Shown one piece after another: positions 25,898 to 35,749 of a stretch of 64,000 bases of DNA (position 1 is the stretch's first letter; the number at the start of each line of letters is the position of its first letter). The DNA is from Aequorivita sp. CIP111184 (GTDB lineage Bacteria > Bacteroidota > Bacteroidia > Flavobacteriales > Flavobacteriaceae): assembly GCF_900489465.1 (NCBI RefSeq), contig NZ_UEFQ01000019.1:1-64000 (forward strand). The letters run 5' to 3'. The notes beneath the pieces were generated by a model that made no database searches, was not told the DNA's origin, and saw only the letters and a program-made list of their open reading frames with translations. The translations under genes were made by a program, and so were the position numbers.

Positions 25898-27017
25898 TCC
25901 GGTTTTGGACCGAATTGACCTAAACAGTATAAAAAAGAAAAAAATAAACATCGCCATTTTTGGCCACGGAAATGTGGGCAGCCATTTGGTGGATCAAATC
26001 ATCTCCTCGAAGGAGGAGATCTCAAGAAGACGCGATTTAGACCTCAATATTTTCGCAGTTGCCAATTCAAAAACGGTTTTGCTTCAACAGAAAGGTTTGA
26101 ATGCAGATTGGAAGGAAGAAAAAGTTGAATCTGGGCAATCTTATAATGTTAAAGAAGTAATTTCCTTCGCAAAAACCAACAATCTTCAAAACCTGATTTT
26201 GGTTGACAATACAGCAGATGCTGGCTTTGTCCATAATTATTCAGCTTTTGTTGAAAACGGTTTTCATTTGGTTTCCTCAAATAAAATCGCCAATACGTTG
26301 GATTTGAAGTTTTACAAAGAATTACGCAGAAAACTGATTTCAAAACAGAGGCAGTATTTATATGAAACGAATGTAGGCGCAGGGCTTCCGTTGATTGATA
26401 CAATCAAACTTTTGCATCTTTCGGGAGAAAATATCACGAGAATTCGCGGTGTGTTTTCAGGTTCGTTGAGTTATATTTTTAACACTTTTTCCGAAGAAGA
26501 GAGATCGTTTAGCTCCGTTTTAAAATCGGCAATAGACAAAGGATTTACAGAGCCCGATCCGCGCGAAGACCTTTGCGGCAATGACGTTGGACGGAAATTA
26601 CTTATCTTGGCTCGTGAATTGGATTTGCATAACGAGTTTGCTGATATTTCAATACAAAACCTAATTTCAAAGGATTTGCGAAACGTTTCAAAAGAAGAAT
26701 TTTTGACGCGAGTACAGGAATTGGACGTTCCGTTTCAAATAAAAAAGAAAAATCAATCGAAGGACTGTGTGTTCCGTTACGTGGCAGATTTGCACGGCGA
26801 TTTGTCAAAAGAAACAGGCGCACTATTGGATGTGAGTTTGGTATCGGTTCCAAAAAATAGTATGTTGGGCGCACTTCGCGGCAGCGATTCAATTTTTGAA
26901 ATATACACCGAAAGTTACGGTGATAATCCAATAGTTATTCAAGGTGCCGGAGCGGGAGCAGCGGTTACGGCAAGAGGTGTTTTTGGTGATATTTTGCGAA
27001 TAAGCGATAAAGATTGA
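25875..27017 (+). CDS. hom: Homoserine dehydrogenase
   Basis: 380 aa. The N-terminal NAD(P)-binding motif IAIFGHGNVGSHLVD is followed by the catalytic domain (YETNVGAGLPLIDTI; GVFSGSLSYIFNTF; GFTEPDPREDLCGNDVGRK). No aspartokinase or ACT domain is present. It reduces aspartate semialdehyde to homoserine, feeding MetX and MetY. The start lies inside the end of metX, so translation is coupled. Placement behind a SAM-I riboswitch suggests that this copy serves methionine rather than threonine. Confidence 0.95.
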   Translation: MSTQILDNPVLDRIDLNSIKKKKINIAIFGHGNVGSHLVDQIISSKEEISRRRDLDLNIFAVANSKTVLLQQKGLNADWKEEKVESGQSYNVKEVISFAKTNNLQNLILVDNTADAGFVHNYSAFVENGFHLVSSNKIANTLDLKFYKELRRKLISKQRQYLYETNVGAGLPLIDTIKLLHLSGENITRIRGVFSGSLSYIFNTFSEEERSFSSVLKSAIDKGFTEPDPREDLCGNDVGRKLLILARELDLHNEFADISIQNLISKDLRNVSKEEFLTRVQELDVPFQIKKKNQSKDCVFRYVADLHGDLSKETGALLDVSLVSVPKNSMLGALRGSDSIFEIYTESYGDNPIVIQGAGAGAAVTARGVFGDILRISDKD

Positions 27018-27021
27018 AAAA

Positions 27022-27113
27022 AGACATAAGACCGCTGCGCTAAAAGATGTAAGACGTAAGACTAAAAAAATAAAAAATTTATTCCTACGCCCTAAGTCTT
27101 ATCGTACTATGTC
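27022..27113. repeat. Dispersed hairpin repeat, copy B
   Basis: GACATAAGAC, GATGTAAGACGTAAGACTA and, at the right, TAAGTCTTAT and TATGTC form imperfect stems. Same words and order as copy A in the metK leader. Confidence 0.6.
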
Positions 27114-27144
27114 ATTTTCAACTAAATAAAAAAAATATATAATT

Positions 27145-27570
27145 ATGAAAGTTACCCTAGACAGAAAAAACGAAAAATTCCTTTTTGAAGCAAAAGGCTC
27201 TTCCGGCGTTCCAGTTTTCATCGATAACAAATCTGATGAAGCTTCAAAAGGTGCCAGCCCAATGGAATTATTGTTAATGGGCGTTGGCGGTTGTAGCGCC
27301 ATAGATATAATCTTAATACTACAAAAACAACGGCAGGAAATCACTTCCTATAAAATGGAAGTTGAGGGCCAACGAAAGGAAGTTCGTGATTCCAAACCGT
27401 TTGAGGCAATTCACGTAACCCTTTATTTGGAAGGCAAAATTGATGAAGCAAAAGCAATTCGCGCAGCGCAGTTGAGTTTTGAAAAATACTGTTCGGTTTC
27501 CATTACCTTGGAAGGTTCAGTGAAAATTTCATATAGTATTGTGTTAAATGGGAAATCATTAGATATATAG
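27145..27570 (+). CDS. OsmC family protein
   Basis: 141 aa. Both redox cysteines of the OsmC/Ohr fold are present: Cys in GVGGCSAIDI and Cys in FEKYCSVSI, with SPMELLLMG before the first. Members reduce organic hydroperoxides or act on small thiol compounds. It stands 127 bp after hom, with a repeat (copy B) between, and 15 bp before metH, so it belongs to the methionine run. A link to sulfur-compound or redox balance is inference. Confidence 0.9.
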   Translation: MKVTLDRKNEKFLFEAKGSSGVPVFIDNKSDEASKGASPMELLLMGVGGCSAIDIILILQKQRQEITSYKMEVEGQRKEVRDSKPFEAIHVTLYLEGKIDEAKAIRAAQLSFEKYCSVSITLEGSVKISYSIVLNGKSLDI

Positions 27571-27585
27571 AATTATCAAAAAACA

Positions 27586-28602
27586 ATGATGAATAAAATA
27601 CAACAAGCACTTCAAAACCGAATATTGATCCTGGACGGTGCAATGGGCACGATGCTTCAGCGCTATAAGTTTTCCGAAGAAGATTTCCGTGGCGAGCGGT
27701 TCAAGGATTTCCATAAATCGGTAAAAGGGAATAACGATTTGCTTTCCATTACGCACCCGCAAGCAATTGCAGATGTCCATTCAAAATATTTTGCCGCAGG
27801 CGCAGATATTGTGGAAACCAATACTTTTTCTAGTACCACAATCGCGATGGCCGATTATGATATGCAGGATTTGGTTTATGAATTAAATTATGAATCCGCC
27901 AAAATTGCTAAACGAATCGCGGATGAATTCACTGCCAAAGAACCAAACAAGCCTCGTTTTGTTGCGGGAGCAATGGGTCCGACAAATAAAACCGCAAGTA
28001 TGAGCCCAGATGTGAACGATCCTGGATTTCGTGCGATTTCTTTTGAACAATTACGAGTTGCATACAGGCAACAAGCCGAAGCGCTTATTGATGGCGGCGT
28101 AGATTTTCTTTTGGTCGAAACTATTTTTGATACTTTAAATGCCAAAGCAGCACTTTTCGCAATTGATGAACTAAAGGAAGAACGAAATATCGACATTCCA
28201 ATAATGATAAGCGGAACCATTACAGATGCTTCGGGAAGAACACTTTCTGGCCAAACCGCGGAAGCATTTTTGATTTCAATTTCGCATATTCCACTGTTAA
28301 GCATTGGTTTCAATTGTGCTTTGGGCGCCAAACAACTCACTCCTCATTTGGAAGTTATTGCAAACCGCACCAATCTTGCCGTGAGCGCCTATCCAAATGC
28401 GGGATTACCAAACGCATTTGGCGAATATGATGAAACTCCGCAGCAAATGGCTGCGCAGATAAAAGAATATTTAGACAAAGGAATAGTAAACATTATAGGT
28501 GGTTGCTGCGGAACAACGCCAGAACACATAAAAGCCATCGCCGAAATCGCTTCGCAATACAAGCCGCGAGCAGTTTTTTCATCTGAAAATATTTCAATAT
28601 GA
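27586..28602 (+). CDS. metH: Methionine synthase, homocysteine-binding subunit
   Basis: 338 aa. It corresponds to the N-terminal domain of MetH, encoded separately as is usual in flavobacteria. ILDGAMGTMLQ, GADIVETNTFSST and the zinc cysteines in GFNCALGA and GGCCGTTPEH are intact. It binds homocysteine and passes it to the cobalamin module encoded at 30080. The stop overlaps the start of the PLP dehydratase gene (ATGA). Confidence 0.95.
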   Translation: MMNKIQQALQNRILILDGAMGTMLQRYKFSEEDFRGERFKDFHKSVKGNNDLLSITHPQAIADVHSKYFAAGADIVETNTFSSTTIAMADYDMQDLVYELNYESAKIAKRIADEFTAKEPNKPRFVAGAMGPTNKTASMSPDVNDPGFRAISFEQLRVAYRQQAEALIDGGVDFLLVETIFDTLNAKAALFAIDELKEERNIDIPIMISGTITDASGRTLSGQTAEAFLISISHIPLLSIGFNCALGAKQLTPHLEVIANRTNLAVSAYPNAGLPNAFGEYDETPQQMAAQIKEYLDKGIVNIIGGCCGTTPEHIKAIAEIASQYKPRAVFSSENISI

Positions 28603-29540
28603 TTCCAACAAAAATAGAAGTAGAAGAAGCTTGTGAACGCATAAAACCATATGTTCACAATACGCCAGTATTGAAATCATCCTATTTAAATGAACTTTCA
28701 GGCGCTGAAATTTTATTTAAATGTGAGAATTTTCAAAAGATGGGAGCTTTCAAAATGCGAGGTGCTACCAACGCAATTCTTCAACTTTCCGAAGAACAGA
28801 AAAAAGCTGGTGTTGTAACACATTCCTCTGGAAATTTTGCACAGGCACTGTCATTGGCTGCTAAAAATCTTGGAGTAAAAGCATACATAGTAATGCCTGA
28901 GAATGCTCCACAAGTAAAAAAAGAAGCAGTAAAAGGCTACGGTGGAATCATTACAGAGTCAGAGTCAACGCCAATTGCCCGTGAAAATGAGGCGGAACGT
29001 ATTCAGAAAGAAACCGGGGCGACTTTTATTCATCCTTCCAACGATAAAAATGTGATTCTCGGAAATTCGACTTCCGCCGCAGAATTATTGCAGTCCCATC
29101 CCGATTTGGATTATGTTTTCGCCCCAGTTGGCGGTGGTGGCTTGATTGCTGGCACATCGCTTTCTGTGAAATATTTCAGTGCTGATTGCAAAACAATCGG
29201 CGGCGAACCTTTTGAGGTTGACGACGCTTTCCGAAGTCTAAAAAGTGGAAAAATAGAATTCAACGAAACCACAAATACAATCGCCGACGGACTTAAAACT
29301 TTCCTAGGCGACGTAAATTTTCCGATAATAAAAGAATTGGTTTCAGAAATTATAAGAGTTGAAGAAGTCGAGATCATTACAGCAATGAAACTAATTTGGG
29401 AACGAATGAAAATTATTGTGGAACCAAGCAGCGCGGTTGCATTTGCAGCCTTACTTCGCGAGAAAGAACGATTTAGACATAAAAAAGTTGGTATTGTAAT
29501 TTCCGGCGGAAATGTGGATTTGAAGAATTTACCTTTCTAG
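28599..29540 (+). CDS. PLP-dependent threonine/serine dehydratase family protein
   Basis: 313 aa, fold type II PLP enzyme. The PLP lysine is in FQKMGAFKMRGATN, and the phosphate loop GGGGLIAGTS is present. There is no C-terminal ACT regulatory domain, so it resembles catabolic threonine dehydratase or serine racemase. It is translationally coupled to metH (4-base overlap). Why it sits inside the methionine cluster is not clear: it could remove serine or threonine or make 2-oxobutanoate. The substrate cannot be fixed from sequence. Confidence 0.88.
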   Translation: MIPTKIEVEEACERIKPYVHNTPVLKSSYLNELSGAEILFKCENFQKMGAFKMRGATNAILQLSEEQKKAGVVTHSSGNFAQALSLAAKNLGVKAYIVMPENAPQVKKEAVKGYGGIITESESTPIARENEAERIQKETGATFIHPSNDKNVILGNSTSAAELLQSHPDLDYVFAPVGGGGLIAGTSLSVKYFSADCKTIGGEPFEVDDAFRSLKSGKIEFNETTNTIADGLKTFLGDVNFPIIKELVSEIIRVEEVEIITAMKLIWERMKIIVEPSSAVAFAALLREKERFRHKKVGIVISGGNVDLKNLPF

Positions 29541-29547
29541 TTGATTG

Positions 29548-29564
29548 TTGTTGGTTGATAGTTG
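29548..29564 (+). repeat. Left inverted repeat flanking the four-helix gene
   Basis: TTGTTGGTTGATAGTTG, the exact reverse complement of 30099-30115. The overlapping ATAGTTGATGG (29558-29568) is also inverted at 29689-29699. Confidence 0.75.
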
Positions 29565-29726
29565 ATGGGTGAAAATCTTGATTTTTTTATAATTAAATAT
29601 TGAATAAAAATTGAATTAGTCTTTTTAAAGCTCAAATTAAAAACAGGAAATTAAAGGGAATCTTTATATCAAAAAATAATATGAAAATCCATCAACTATC
29701 CACTTATAACCAAAAACCAAATTTTT

Positions 29727-30080
29727 ATGGAATATAGAGATTTAGATGTGTGGAAATTTTCTCGGAGACTAGTCAATTCTATTTACGTACTGACCAAAAG
29801 TTTTCCGAAGGAAGAATTGTATGGATTGACAAATCAAATAAGAAGATGCGCAATTTCCATTCCATCAAATATTGCGGAAGGTTGCGGTAGAAGAACATCA
29901 AAAGACACAATTCAATTTTTATATATTTCTCGTGGTTCATTATATGAATTGGAAACACAATTATTCCTTGCTTTGGATCAAAATTTTATAAGTGAAAATC
30001 AATTGAATGAAATCGTTTCCCAGATAGGAAGTTGTAAAAAGCTGTTGAACGGATTTATTAATTATTACAAGAAATTATAA
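29727..30080 (+). CDS. Four-helix bundle protein (23S rRNA IVP / S23 family)
   Basis: 117 aa. Hallmarks are the start [16 protein letters not shown], then [26 protein letters not shown] and an ELETQL helix. The family forms pentameric helical bundles; members occur inside 23S rRNA intervening sequences and as isolated genes, and relatives (Avd) serve diversity-generating retroelements. No reverse transcriptase or rRNA is nearby. The gene interrupts the methionine operon and is flanked by inverted 17-bp repeats, which suggests a mobile or inserted cassette. Its stop overlaps the metH start by one base. Confidence 0.92.
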   Translation: MEYRDLDVWKFSRRLVNSIYVLTKSFPKEELYGLTNQIRRCAISIPSNIAEGCGRRTSKDTIQFLYISRGSLYELETQLFLALDQNFISENQLNEIVSQIGSCKKLLNGFINYYKKL

Positions 30081-32839
30081 TGAAAGCCCAACAACCAACA
30101 ACTATCAACCAACAACCAAAATACCTGAAATTATCAGGTTTAGAGCCACTTATCATCACCTCCGAAAGTAATTTCATAAATGTGGGCGAGCGCACTAATG
30201 TGGCGGGTTCAAAGAAGTTCCTTCGACTTATAAAAAATCGAAATTTTGAAGAAGCACTTTCCGTGGCTCGCGAACAGGTGGAAAACGGTGCGCAAATTAT
30301 CGACATCAATATGGACGATGGCTTGATTGACGGCAAAGAAGCGATGGTGAAATTTTTAAATCTCGTGATTGCCGAACCAGATATTTCCCGCGTTCCAATT
30401 ATGATTGACAGTAGTAAATGGGAAATCATTGAAGCTGGATTGCAGGTTGTTCAAGGGAAATGCGTTGTGAATTCCATCAGTTTAAAGGAAGGCGAAGCAG
30501 AATTTATCCACCACGCAAAATTGATAAAACGTTACGGGGCCGCGGTAATTGTAATGGCTTTTGATGAAACAGGGCAAGCCGACAATTACGATCGAAGAAT
30601 TGAAATCGCCAGTAGATCTTATGATATTTTAGTGAATCAGGTGAAATTCGCCCCAGAGGATATCATTTTCGATTTAAACATTTTTCCCGTGGCAACGGGA
30701 ATGGATGAGCATCGAAAAAACGCAATCGATTTTATAGAAGCTACCCGCTGGGTTCGTGAAAATCTGCCGTACGTAAGTGTAAGTGGGGGCGTGAGCAATG
30801 TTTCCTTCAGTTTTCGCGGCAACGATCCCGTTCGCGAAGCGATGCATTCTGTGTTTTTGTATCACGCGATTCAGGCTGGAATGAACATTGGGATTGTAAA
30901 TCCCGCTATGATCGAGGTTTATGACGATATTCCAAAGGATCTTTTGGACCGAGTGGAAGATGTAATGTTCGATCGTCGCGATGATGCTACAGAGCGATTG
31001 TTGGATTTTGCCGAAACCGTAAAAGGCACAACAAAAGAAAGTAAAATTGATTTATCGTGGCGGGAAGAACCTTTGCAAAACCGTATTACGAGAGCTTTGG
31101 TAAAAGGAATCGATGAATTTATTTTAGAAGATATTGAAGAAGCTCGACAAAATGCCAATAAACCCATTGAGGTAATAGAAGGCAATTTAATGACCGGAAT
31201 GAATGTGGTTGGCGATCTTTTCGGAAGTGGAAAAATGTTCTTACCCCAAGTCGTTAAATCGGCGCGGGTTATGAAAAAAGCCGTGGCGTATTTACTTCCG
31301 TACATTGAAGAAGAAAAACTTAAAAATCCACAAATAGGTGATTCAAAAAACGCGGGAAAAATATTGATGGCAACCGTAAAAGGCGATGTTCACGATATTG
31401 GAAAAAACATTGTTGGCGTTGTTTTAGCTTGCAATAATTATGAAATAATAGACTTAGGCGTAATGGTCCCGCCCGAAAAAATTATAGCAACCGCAAAGGA
31501 AGAAAACGTGGATGCCATAGGTTTAAGCGGCTTGATTACACCTTCTTTGGACGAAATGGTCTTTCTGGCAAAGGAAATGCAACGACAAAATTTCAAGGTT
31601 CCTTTATTAATTGGTGGTGCAACTACAAGCAAAGCACACACAGCTGTAAAAATAGATCCGCAATACGAATGCGCGGTGGTTCATATAAATGATGCTTCAC
31701 GAGCGGTAACAGTTGTTGGGGATTTACTGAAAAGGGAAACTTCGGTTCTGTATAAAGAGAATTTGAAAAAAGATTACGATGTCTTCAGAAAAGATTTCCT
31801 GAAACGTCAAAAAGTAAAAACTTATTTGCCGATTTCCGAAGCGCGAAAAAATAAATTTCAAATTGATTGGAATACTTCAGAAATAATTAAACCGAAACAA
31901 CTTGGCGTTCAGGTTATAAAGGATTTCGATTTAAATCTTTTGGAACAATATATAGATTGGACGCCATTTTTCAGAAGTTGGGAACTTCACGGAAGATATC
32001 CCGATATTTTGAAAGATGAAATTGTTGGCGAACAAGCTTCTGAATTATTTGAGGACGCAAAAAAAATGCTTCAAAAAATAATTTCAGAAAAACTGTTGGA
32101 AGCAAGAGCTGTCTTTGGAATTTTTGAAGCGAATACGGTAAATGATGATGATATTGGTTTGGAAATTTGTCAGTCTGAGCCTGTCGAAGATCCAAATTCC
32201 ATCCCGAAGCTTCGGGACCAAATCCCAAATTCCATTTTCCGGACTTTACGCCAACAATCCCAAAAAGCAAAAGGAAAACCAAACATCGCTTTGTCAGATT
32301 TTATTGCTCCGAAAGAAAGTGGACTTCAAGATTATATTGGCTGTTTCTGCGTGAGTACTGGTTTTGGAACGGCAGAATTGGCTGCTAAATATGAAAAAGA
32401 GCACGACGATTACAATTCAATAATGGTAAAAGCTTTGGCAGACCGCTTGGCAGAAGCATTTGCGGAATATCTTCACAAAAAAGTACGGACAGAATATTGG
32501 GGCTACGCTTCCGAAGAAAACCTTAGCAACGAAGATCTGATTTCAGAAAAATATAAAGGAATTCGCCCCGCGCCAGGCTATCCCGCCTGTCCGGATCATT
32601 TGGAAAAACTTACTATTTGGGAGGTTTTGAAAGTGAAAAAAAATATAGGCGTGGAGCTTACCGAAAGCTTGGCAATGTGGCCGGCGGCTTCGGTTTCGGG
32701 ATATTATTTTGCGAATCCCGAAGCGCGTTATTTCGGAATTGGGAAAATAAAGGAAGATCAAATTGAAGATTTCGGAATTCGAAAGAATATGAATTTAGAA
32801 GAAGCCACGAAGTGGTTGAAAACCAATTTAGCGGATTAA
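30080..32839 (+). CDS. metH: Methionine synthase, pterin/cobalamin/reactivation subunit
   Basis: 919 aa. In order: methyltetrahydrofolate domain ([19 protein letters not shown]), cobalamin cap and B12 domain with [11 protein letters not shown] (the His ligates cobalt), and the SAM-dependent activation domain ([12 protein letters not shown]). It takes methyl from 5-methyl-THF made by MetF and passes it to homocysteine bound by the 27586 subunit. The first about 14 residues ([12 protein letters not shown]) are encoded by the right inverted repeat. At about residues 694-733 a repeat-derived insertion (CQSEPVED, then a TCCCGAAGCTTCGGGA palindrome) lies between the B12 and activation modules. Confidence 0.95.
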   Translation: MKAQQPTTINQQPKYLKLSGLEPLIITSESNFINVGERTNVAGSKKFLRLIKNRNFEEALSVAREQVENGAQIIDINMDDGLIDGKEAMVKFLNLVIAEPDISRVPIMIDSSKWEIIEAGLQVVQGKCVVNSISLKEGEAEFIHHAKLIKRYGAAVIVMAFDETGQADNYDRRIEIASRSYDILVNQVKFAPEDIIFDLNIFPVATGMDEHRKNAIDFIEATRWVRENLPYVSVSGGVSNVSFSFRGNDPVREAMHSVFLYHAIQAGMNIGIVNPAMIEVYDDIPKDLLDRVEDVMFDRRDDATERLLDFAETVKGTTKESKIDLSWREEPLQNRITRALVKGIDEFILEDIEEARQNANKPIEVIEGNLMTGMNVVGDLFGSGKMFLPQVVKSARVMKKAVAYLLPYIEEEKLKNPQIGDSKNAGKILMATVKGDVHDIGKNIVGVVLACNNYEIIDLGVMVPPEKIIATAKEENVDAIGLSGLITPSLDEMVFLAKEMQRQNFKVPLLIGGATTSKAHTAVKIDPQYECAVVHINDASRAVTVVGDLLKRETSVLYKENLKKDYDVFRKDFLKRQKVKTYLPISEARKNKFQIDWNTSEIIKPKQLGVQVIKDFDLNLLEQYIDWTPFFRSWELHGRYPDILKDEIVGEQASELFEDAKKMLQKIISEKLLEARAVFGIFEANTVNDDDIGLEICQSEPVEDPNSIPKLRDQIPNSIFRTLRQQSQKAKGKPNIALSDFIAPKESGLQDYIGCFCVSTGFGTAELAAKYEKEHDDYNSIMVKALADRLAEAFAEYLHKKVRTEYWGYASEENLSNEDLISEKYKGIRPAPGYPACPDHLEKLTIWEVLKVKKNIGVELTESLAMWPAASVSGYYFANPEARYFGIGKIKEDQIEDFGIRKNMNLEEATKWLKTNLAD
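30099..30115 (-). repeat. Right inverted repeat, inside the metH 5' end
   Basis: CAACTATCAACCAACAA, perfect complement of 29548-29564. It encodes part of the N-terminus of the downstream metH. Confidence 0.75.
32166..32217 (+). repeat. Two dispersed repeats inserted in frame in metH
   Basis: CTGAGCCTGTCGAAG (read SEPVE, same family and frame as 6754-6778) followed by the 16-bp palindrome TCCCGAAGCTTCGGGA (32202-32217). The reading frame stays open. Confidence 0.65.
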
Positions 32840-32897
32840 TAACAAAAAGATACCCGCCAAAGTTTATATTGAGCGGAGACGAAATACGGGCATTACT

Positions 32898-33854
32898 ATG
32901 AAAGTAACAGAACACATAAAAAACGGTAACGGAAAAACACAATTTTCTTTTGAAATTTTACCGCCATTGAAAGGTGAAAACATACATTCCATTTTTGAAA
33001 ATATTGATCCATTGCTGGAGTTTAAGCCGCCCTATATCAACGTAACATACCATCGCGAGGAATATGTTTTTAAAGATTTGAAAGACGGTTTAATAGAAAA
33101 GAAAGTGGTTCGCAAACGTCCGGGAACTGTTGGTATTTGTGCCGCGATTCAAAATAGATATGAGGTTGACGCGGTGCCACATATTCTTTGTGGCGGATTT
33201 ACAAAAGAAGAAACAGAGAATTTTTTAATCGATCTTCAGTTTTTGGGGATTGATAATGTGATGGCACTTCGGGGCGATGCGGTGAAAAGTGAAACCTATT
33301 TTTCACCAGAAAAGAACGGACATAAATACGCTTGCGACCTCGTTTCACAAATAAATTTCTTAAATAAAGGCGCTTATTTGGATGATGAACTTCAGCATAC
33401 TTTTCCGACGGATTTCTGTGTGGGCGTTGCGGGTTACCCCGAAAAACATATGGAAGCGCCAAGTAGCGAAAGCGATATTCATTTCCTTAAAAAGAAAATT
33501 AAAAACGGTGCAGAATATATTGTAACGCAGATGTTTTTTGACAATGAAAAATATTTCAAATTTGTTGAAAAATGTCGAGCAGAAGGCATTACCGTTCCAA
33601 TTGTTCCAGGATTGAAGCCTATTGCAGTAAAGTCGCATCTCAATCTAATTCCACATAGATTTAAAGTAGATTTACCCGATGCTTTGGTTATGGAAGTTGT
33701 GAAAGCGAAGGATAATAAAGCCGTTCGGCAAATTGGGATTGACTGGTGCGTTAAGCAAAGTCAGGAACTTGTAAAAGCTGGCGTGCCTTTTCTTCATTAT
33801 TATTCTATGGGGAAAAGCAGCAATATTAAGGAAATCGCTTCGCAGGTATTTTAA
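32898..33854 (+). CDS. metF: Methylenetetrahydrofolate reductase
   Basis: 318 aa TIM-barrel flavoenzyme. FSFEILPPLKG carries the catalytic Glu; NVMALRGD and YIVTQMFFDNEKYF are family blocks. It reduces 5,10-methylene-THF to 5-methyl-THF, the methyl donor for the MetH subunit encoded 58 bp upstream. It closes the methionine cluster. Confidence 0.96.
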   Translation: MKVTEHIKNGNGKTQFSFEILPPLKGENIHSIFENIDPLLEFKPPYINVTYHREEYVFKDLKDGLIEKKVVRKRPGTVGICAAIQNRYEVDAVPHILCGGFTKEETENFLIDLQFLGIDNVMALRGDAVKSETYFSPEKNGHKYACDLVSQINFLNKGAYLDDELQHTFPTDFCVGVAGYPEKHMEAPSSESDIHFLKKKIKNGAEYIVTQMFFDNEKYFKFVEKCRAEGITVPIVPGLKPIAVKSHLNLIPHRFKVDLPDALVMEVVKAKDNKAVRQIGIDWCVKQSQELVKAGVPFLHYYSMGKSSNIKEIASQVF

Positions 33855-33874
33855 GATTGCTTTATTTTGCGACA

Positions 33875-34966
33875 ATGTCCCGAATCGTATTTTTTTTATT
33901 TCTTATCACGGCTTCTTTTGTTTTTTCACAGGAAAAGAACAAGGATTTTTTCGTGGATGCAAATTATTTCTACGGAACCATTCTTCGGCATAATAAGGAT
34001 ATTTCGCATTTGGTAAACAATCATCCCGATGGTTTCATTGTTGGTTTTAACCGAAAAACTTACGGAACCAAACGCTGGCATCAGGAATTTAACTACCCCG
34101 ATTGGGGCTTTTCATTTGTGCATCAAAACGCACATTATGATGTTTTGGGTGAGAATTATGGCCTTTATGGACATTTCAATTTTTACTTTTTAAAGCGAAA
34201 TCTTTTCTTCCGAATAGGGCAGGGCATCGCTTATAATACAAATCCGTTTGATTTGGAAACCAATTTCAAAAACAATGCTTACGGAAGCCGTTTGTTGAGT
34301 TCAACGTATTTGATGCTGAATTACAATAAGCAAAATATTTTTAAAAATTTCGGGCTACAGGCAGGAATTGCTTTGGTGCATTATTCCAATGGAAATTTTA
34401 AAGCGCCAAATTCGAGTACGAATGCTTTTACTTTAAATGTAGGGGTGCAATATTCGGTTTCAGAAAAGCCTTCAGAATATATTTCCGATTCGCTTCCGAA
34501 GAAAATTTCTGAGGCAATTAAATACAATTTCGTGCTTCGCGGCGGCTTGAATGAAAGTGATTATTTAAATCTTGGGAAACATCCGTTTTTTGTAGTTTCA
34601 GCATTTGCAGATAAACGGTTGAGTTATAAAAGTACGCTGCAATTGGGCGCAGATTTTTTCTATTTACCATTTCTAAAAAAAGAAATAGAATATCTTTCAG
34701 TAGCTTTTCCAAGTTTCGGCGTTAAAGGCGATGAAGATTTTAAGCGCGTGGGGATTTTTGCGGGCCATGAATTGCGCATCAGTAATTTGGCAGTGGTTTC
34801 TCAAGTAGGCTACTATGTTTATTACCCCTATGATTTTGAAGGAAGAACTTATTTTAGGGTTGGTTTGAAATATTATATAACCGATAAATTTTTCAGCGCA
34901 ATCACTTTAAAATCACATGGCGCCAAAGTAGAAGGTGTGGAATTTGGAGTGGGAATTAGAATATAA
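33875..34966 (+). CDS. PagL-like acyloxyacyl hydrolase (lipid A deacylase family), copy 1
   Basis: 363 aa from the ATG at 33875, chosen because it opens on a signal peptide (MSRIVFFLFLITASFVFS). A beta-barrel outer-membrane protein follows. The HYSNGNFKAPNSST motif carries His and Ser at the positions of the PagL active site. The family removes 3-O-acyl chains from lipid A; the substrate here is inferred. It is 3 bp upstream of a head-GIN lipoprotein gene, and the whole pair is repeated immediately downstream (35750-37633). The last codons FGVGIRI end in a typical barrel strand. Confidence 0.88.
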   Translation: MSRIVFFLFLITASFVFSQEKNKDFFVDANYFYGTILRHNKDISHLVNNHPDGFIVGFNRKTYGTKRWHQEFNYPDWGFSFVHQNAHYDVLGENYGLYGHFNFYFLKRNLFFRIGQGIAYNTNPFDLETNFKNNAYGSRLLSSTYLMLNYNKQNIFKNFGLQAGIALVHYSNGNFKAPNSSTNAFTLNVGVQYSVSEKPSEYISDSLPKKISEAIKYNFVLRGGLNESDYLNLGKHPFFVVSAFADKRLSYKSTLQLGADFFYLPFLKKEIEYLSVAFPSFGVKGDEDFKRVGIFAGHELRISNLAVVSQVGYYVYYPYDFEGRTYFRVGLKYYITDKFFSAITLKSHGAKVEGVEFGVGIRI

Positions 34967-34969
34967 ATT

Positions 34970-35722
34970 ATGAAGAAATTATTTACCATCGGTTTGATTT
35001 TTTTACTGTTTTCGTGCAATTCCGAAAAGAGTTGGGATTGTATTCAAGCCGCAGGAGATTCTGTTTCCAAAGAATACTTTATTTCAGATTTTTCAAAAAT
35101 TAGGATCGAAGATGATGTTACACTTTATTTAAAACAAGGTGAAACACAACAGGTAAAACTTGAAACCGGTGAAAACCTTTTGGGCGATATTTCCGTAAGT
35201 ATTGAAGAAAATACACTTGTAGTGAAAGATCATAACAATTGCAATTTGGTTCGCGATTACGGAATCACAAAAGTTTTTGTAACAACCCCAAATATTTCTG
35301 AAATTAGAAATAGTTCGGCTTACGATGTAATTGGGGAAGGAATTTTAAATTTTCCACAACTTACATTGGTAAGTAATACTACTGCCGGACCTGAAACTTT
35401 TAGGAAGAGCGGTGATTTTTATTTAAATATTATCTGCGACGAATTCCGGGTAGCTGCCAATGGGCAAAGTGTTTTTTACATTACCGGAAATGCTAATAAA
35501 GCCACATTGAGTTTTAATGATGAAATGCCCCGATTTGAAGGCAAAGATTTTTTAATAAATGAACTTATTGTTTTTCAAAGAAGTGCGAATAAAATGATAG
35601 TGAATCCGCAACAAAGTATTCTCGGAAAAATCGTGGCAACGGGTGATATTGTTAGCTACAATCGCCCTGCTTTGGTAGATGTAAAAGAATTATTTACAGG
35701 TAGGTTATTATTTGAAGATTAG
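34970..35722 (+). CDS. Head-GIN (DUF2807) lipoprotein, copy 1
   Basis: 250 aa. The lipoprotein signal ends LLFSC (Cys at about 16), then SEKSWDCIQAAG. A right-handed beta-helix of the DUF2807 type follows (LYLKQGETQQVKLETGENLL; NNCNLVRDYGITKVFVTTPN). Function is unknown; such domains are surface or periplasmic. It is encoded 3 bp after the PagL-like gene, probably as a functional pair. Its paralogue lies at 36884. Confidence 0.88.
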   Translation: MKKLFTIGLIFLLFSCNSEKSWDCIQAAGDSVSKEYFISDFSKIRIEDDVTLYLKQGETQQVKLETGENLLGDISVSIEENTLVVKDHNNCNLVRDYGITKVFVTTPNISEIRNSSAYDVIGEGILNFPQLTLVSNTTAGPETFRKSGDFYLNIICDEFRVAANGQSVFYITGNANKATLSFNDEMPRFEGKDFLINELIVFQRSANKMIVNPQQSILGKIVATGDIVSYNRPALVDVKELFTGRLLFED

Positions 35723-35749
35723 TTTATCTTTACTCGCGTTGAAAAAAAT

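Noticed and set aside
27888-28340. 150-codon minus-strand ORF opposite metH
   Set aside because: Shadow of the homocysteine-binding subunit; Ser/Pro-rich composition typical of antisense frames.
29727-30080. Four-helix gene as part of a diversity-generating retroelement
   Set aside because: No reverse transcriptase, template repeat or variable repeat is present within the window.
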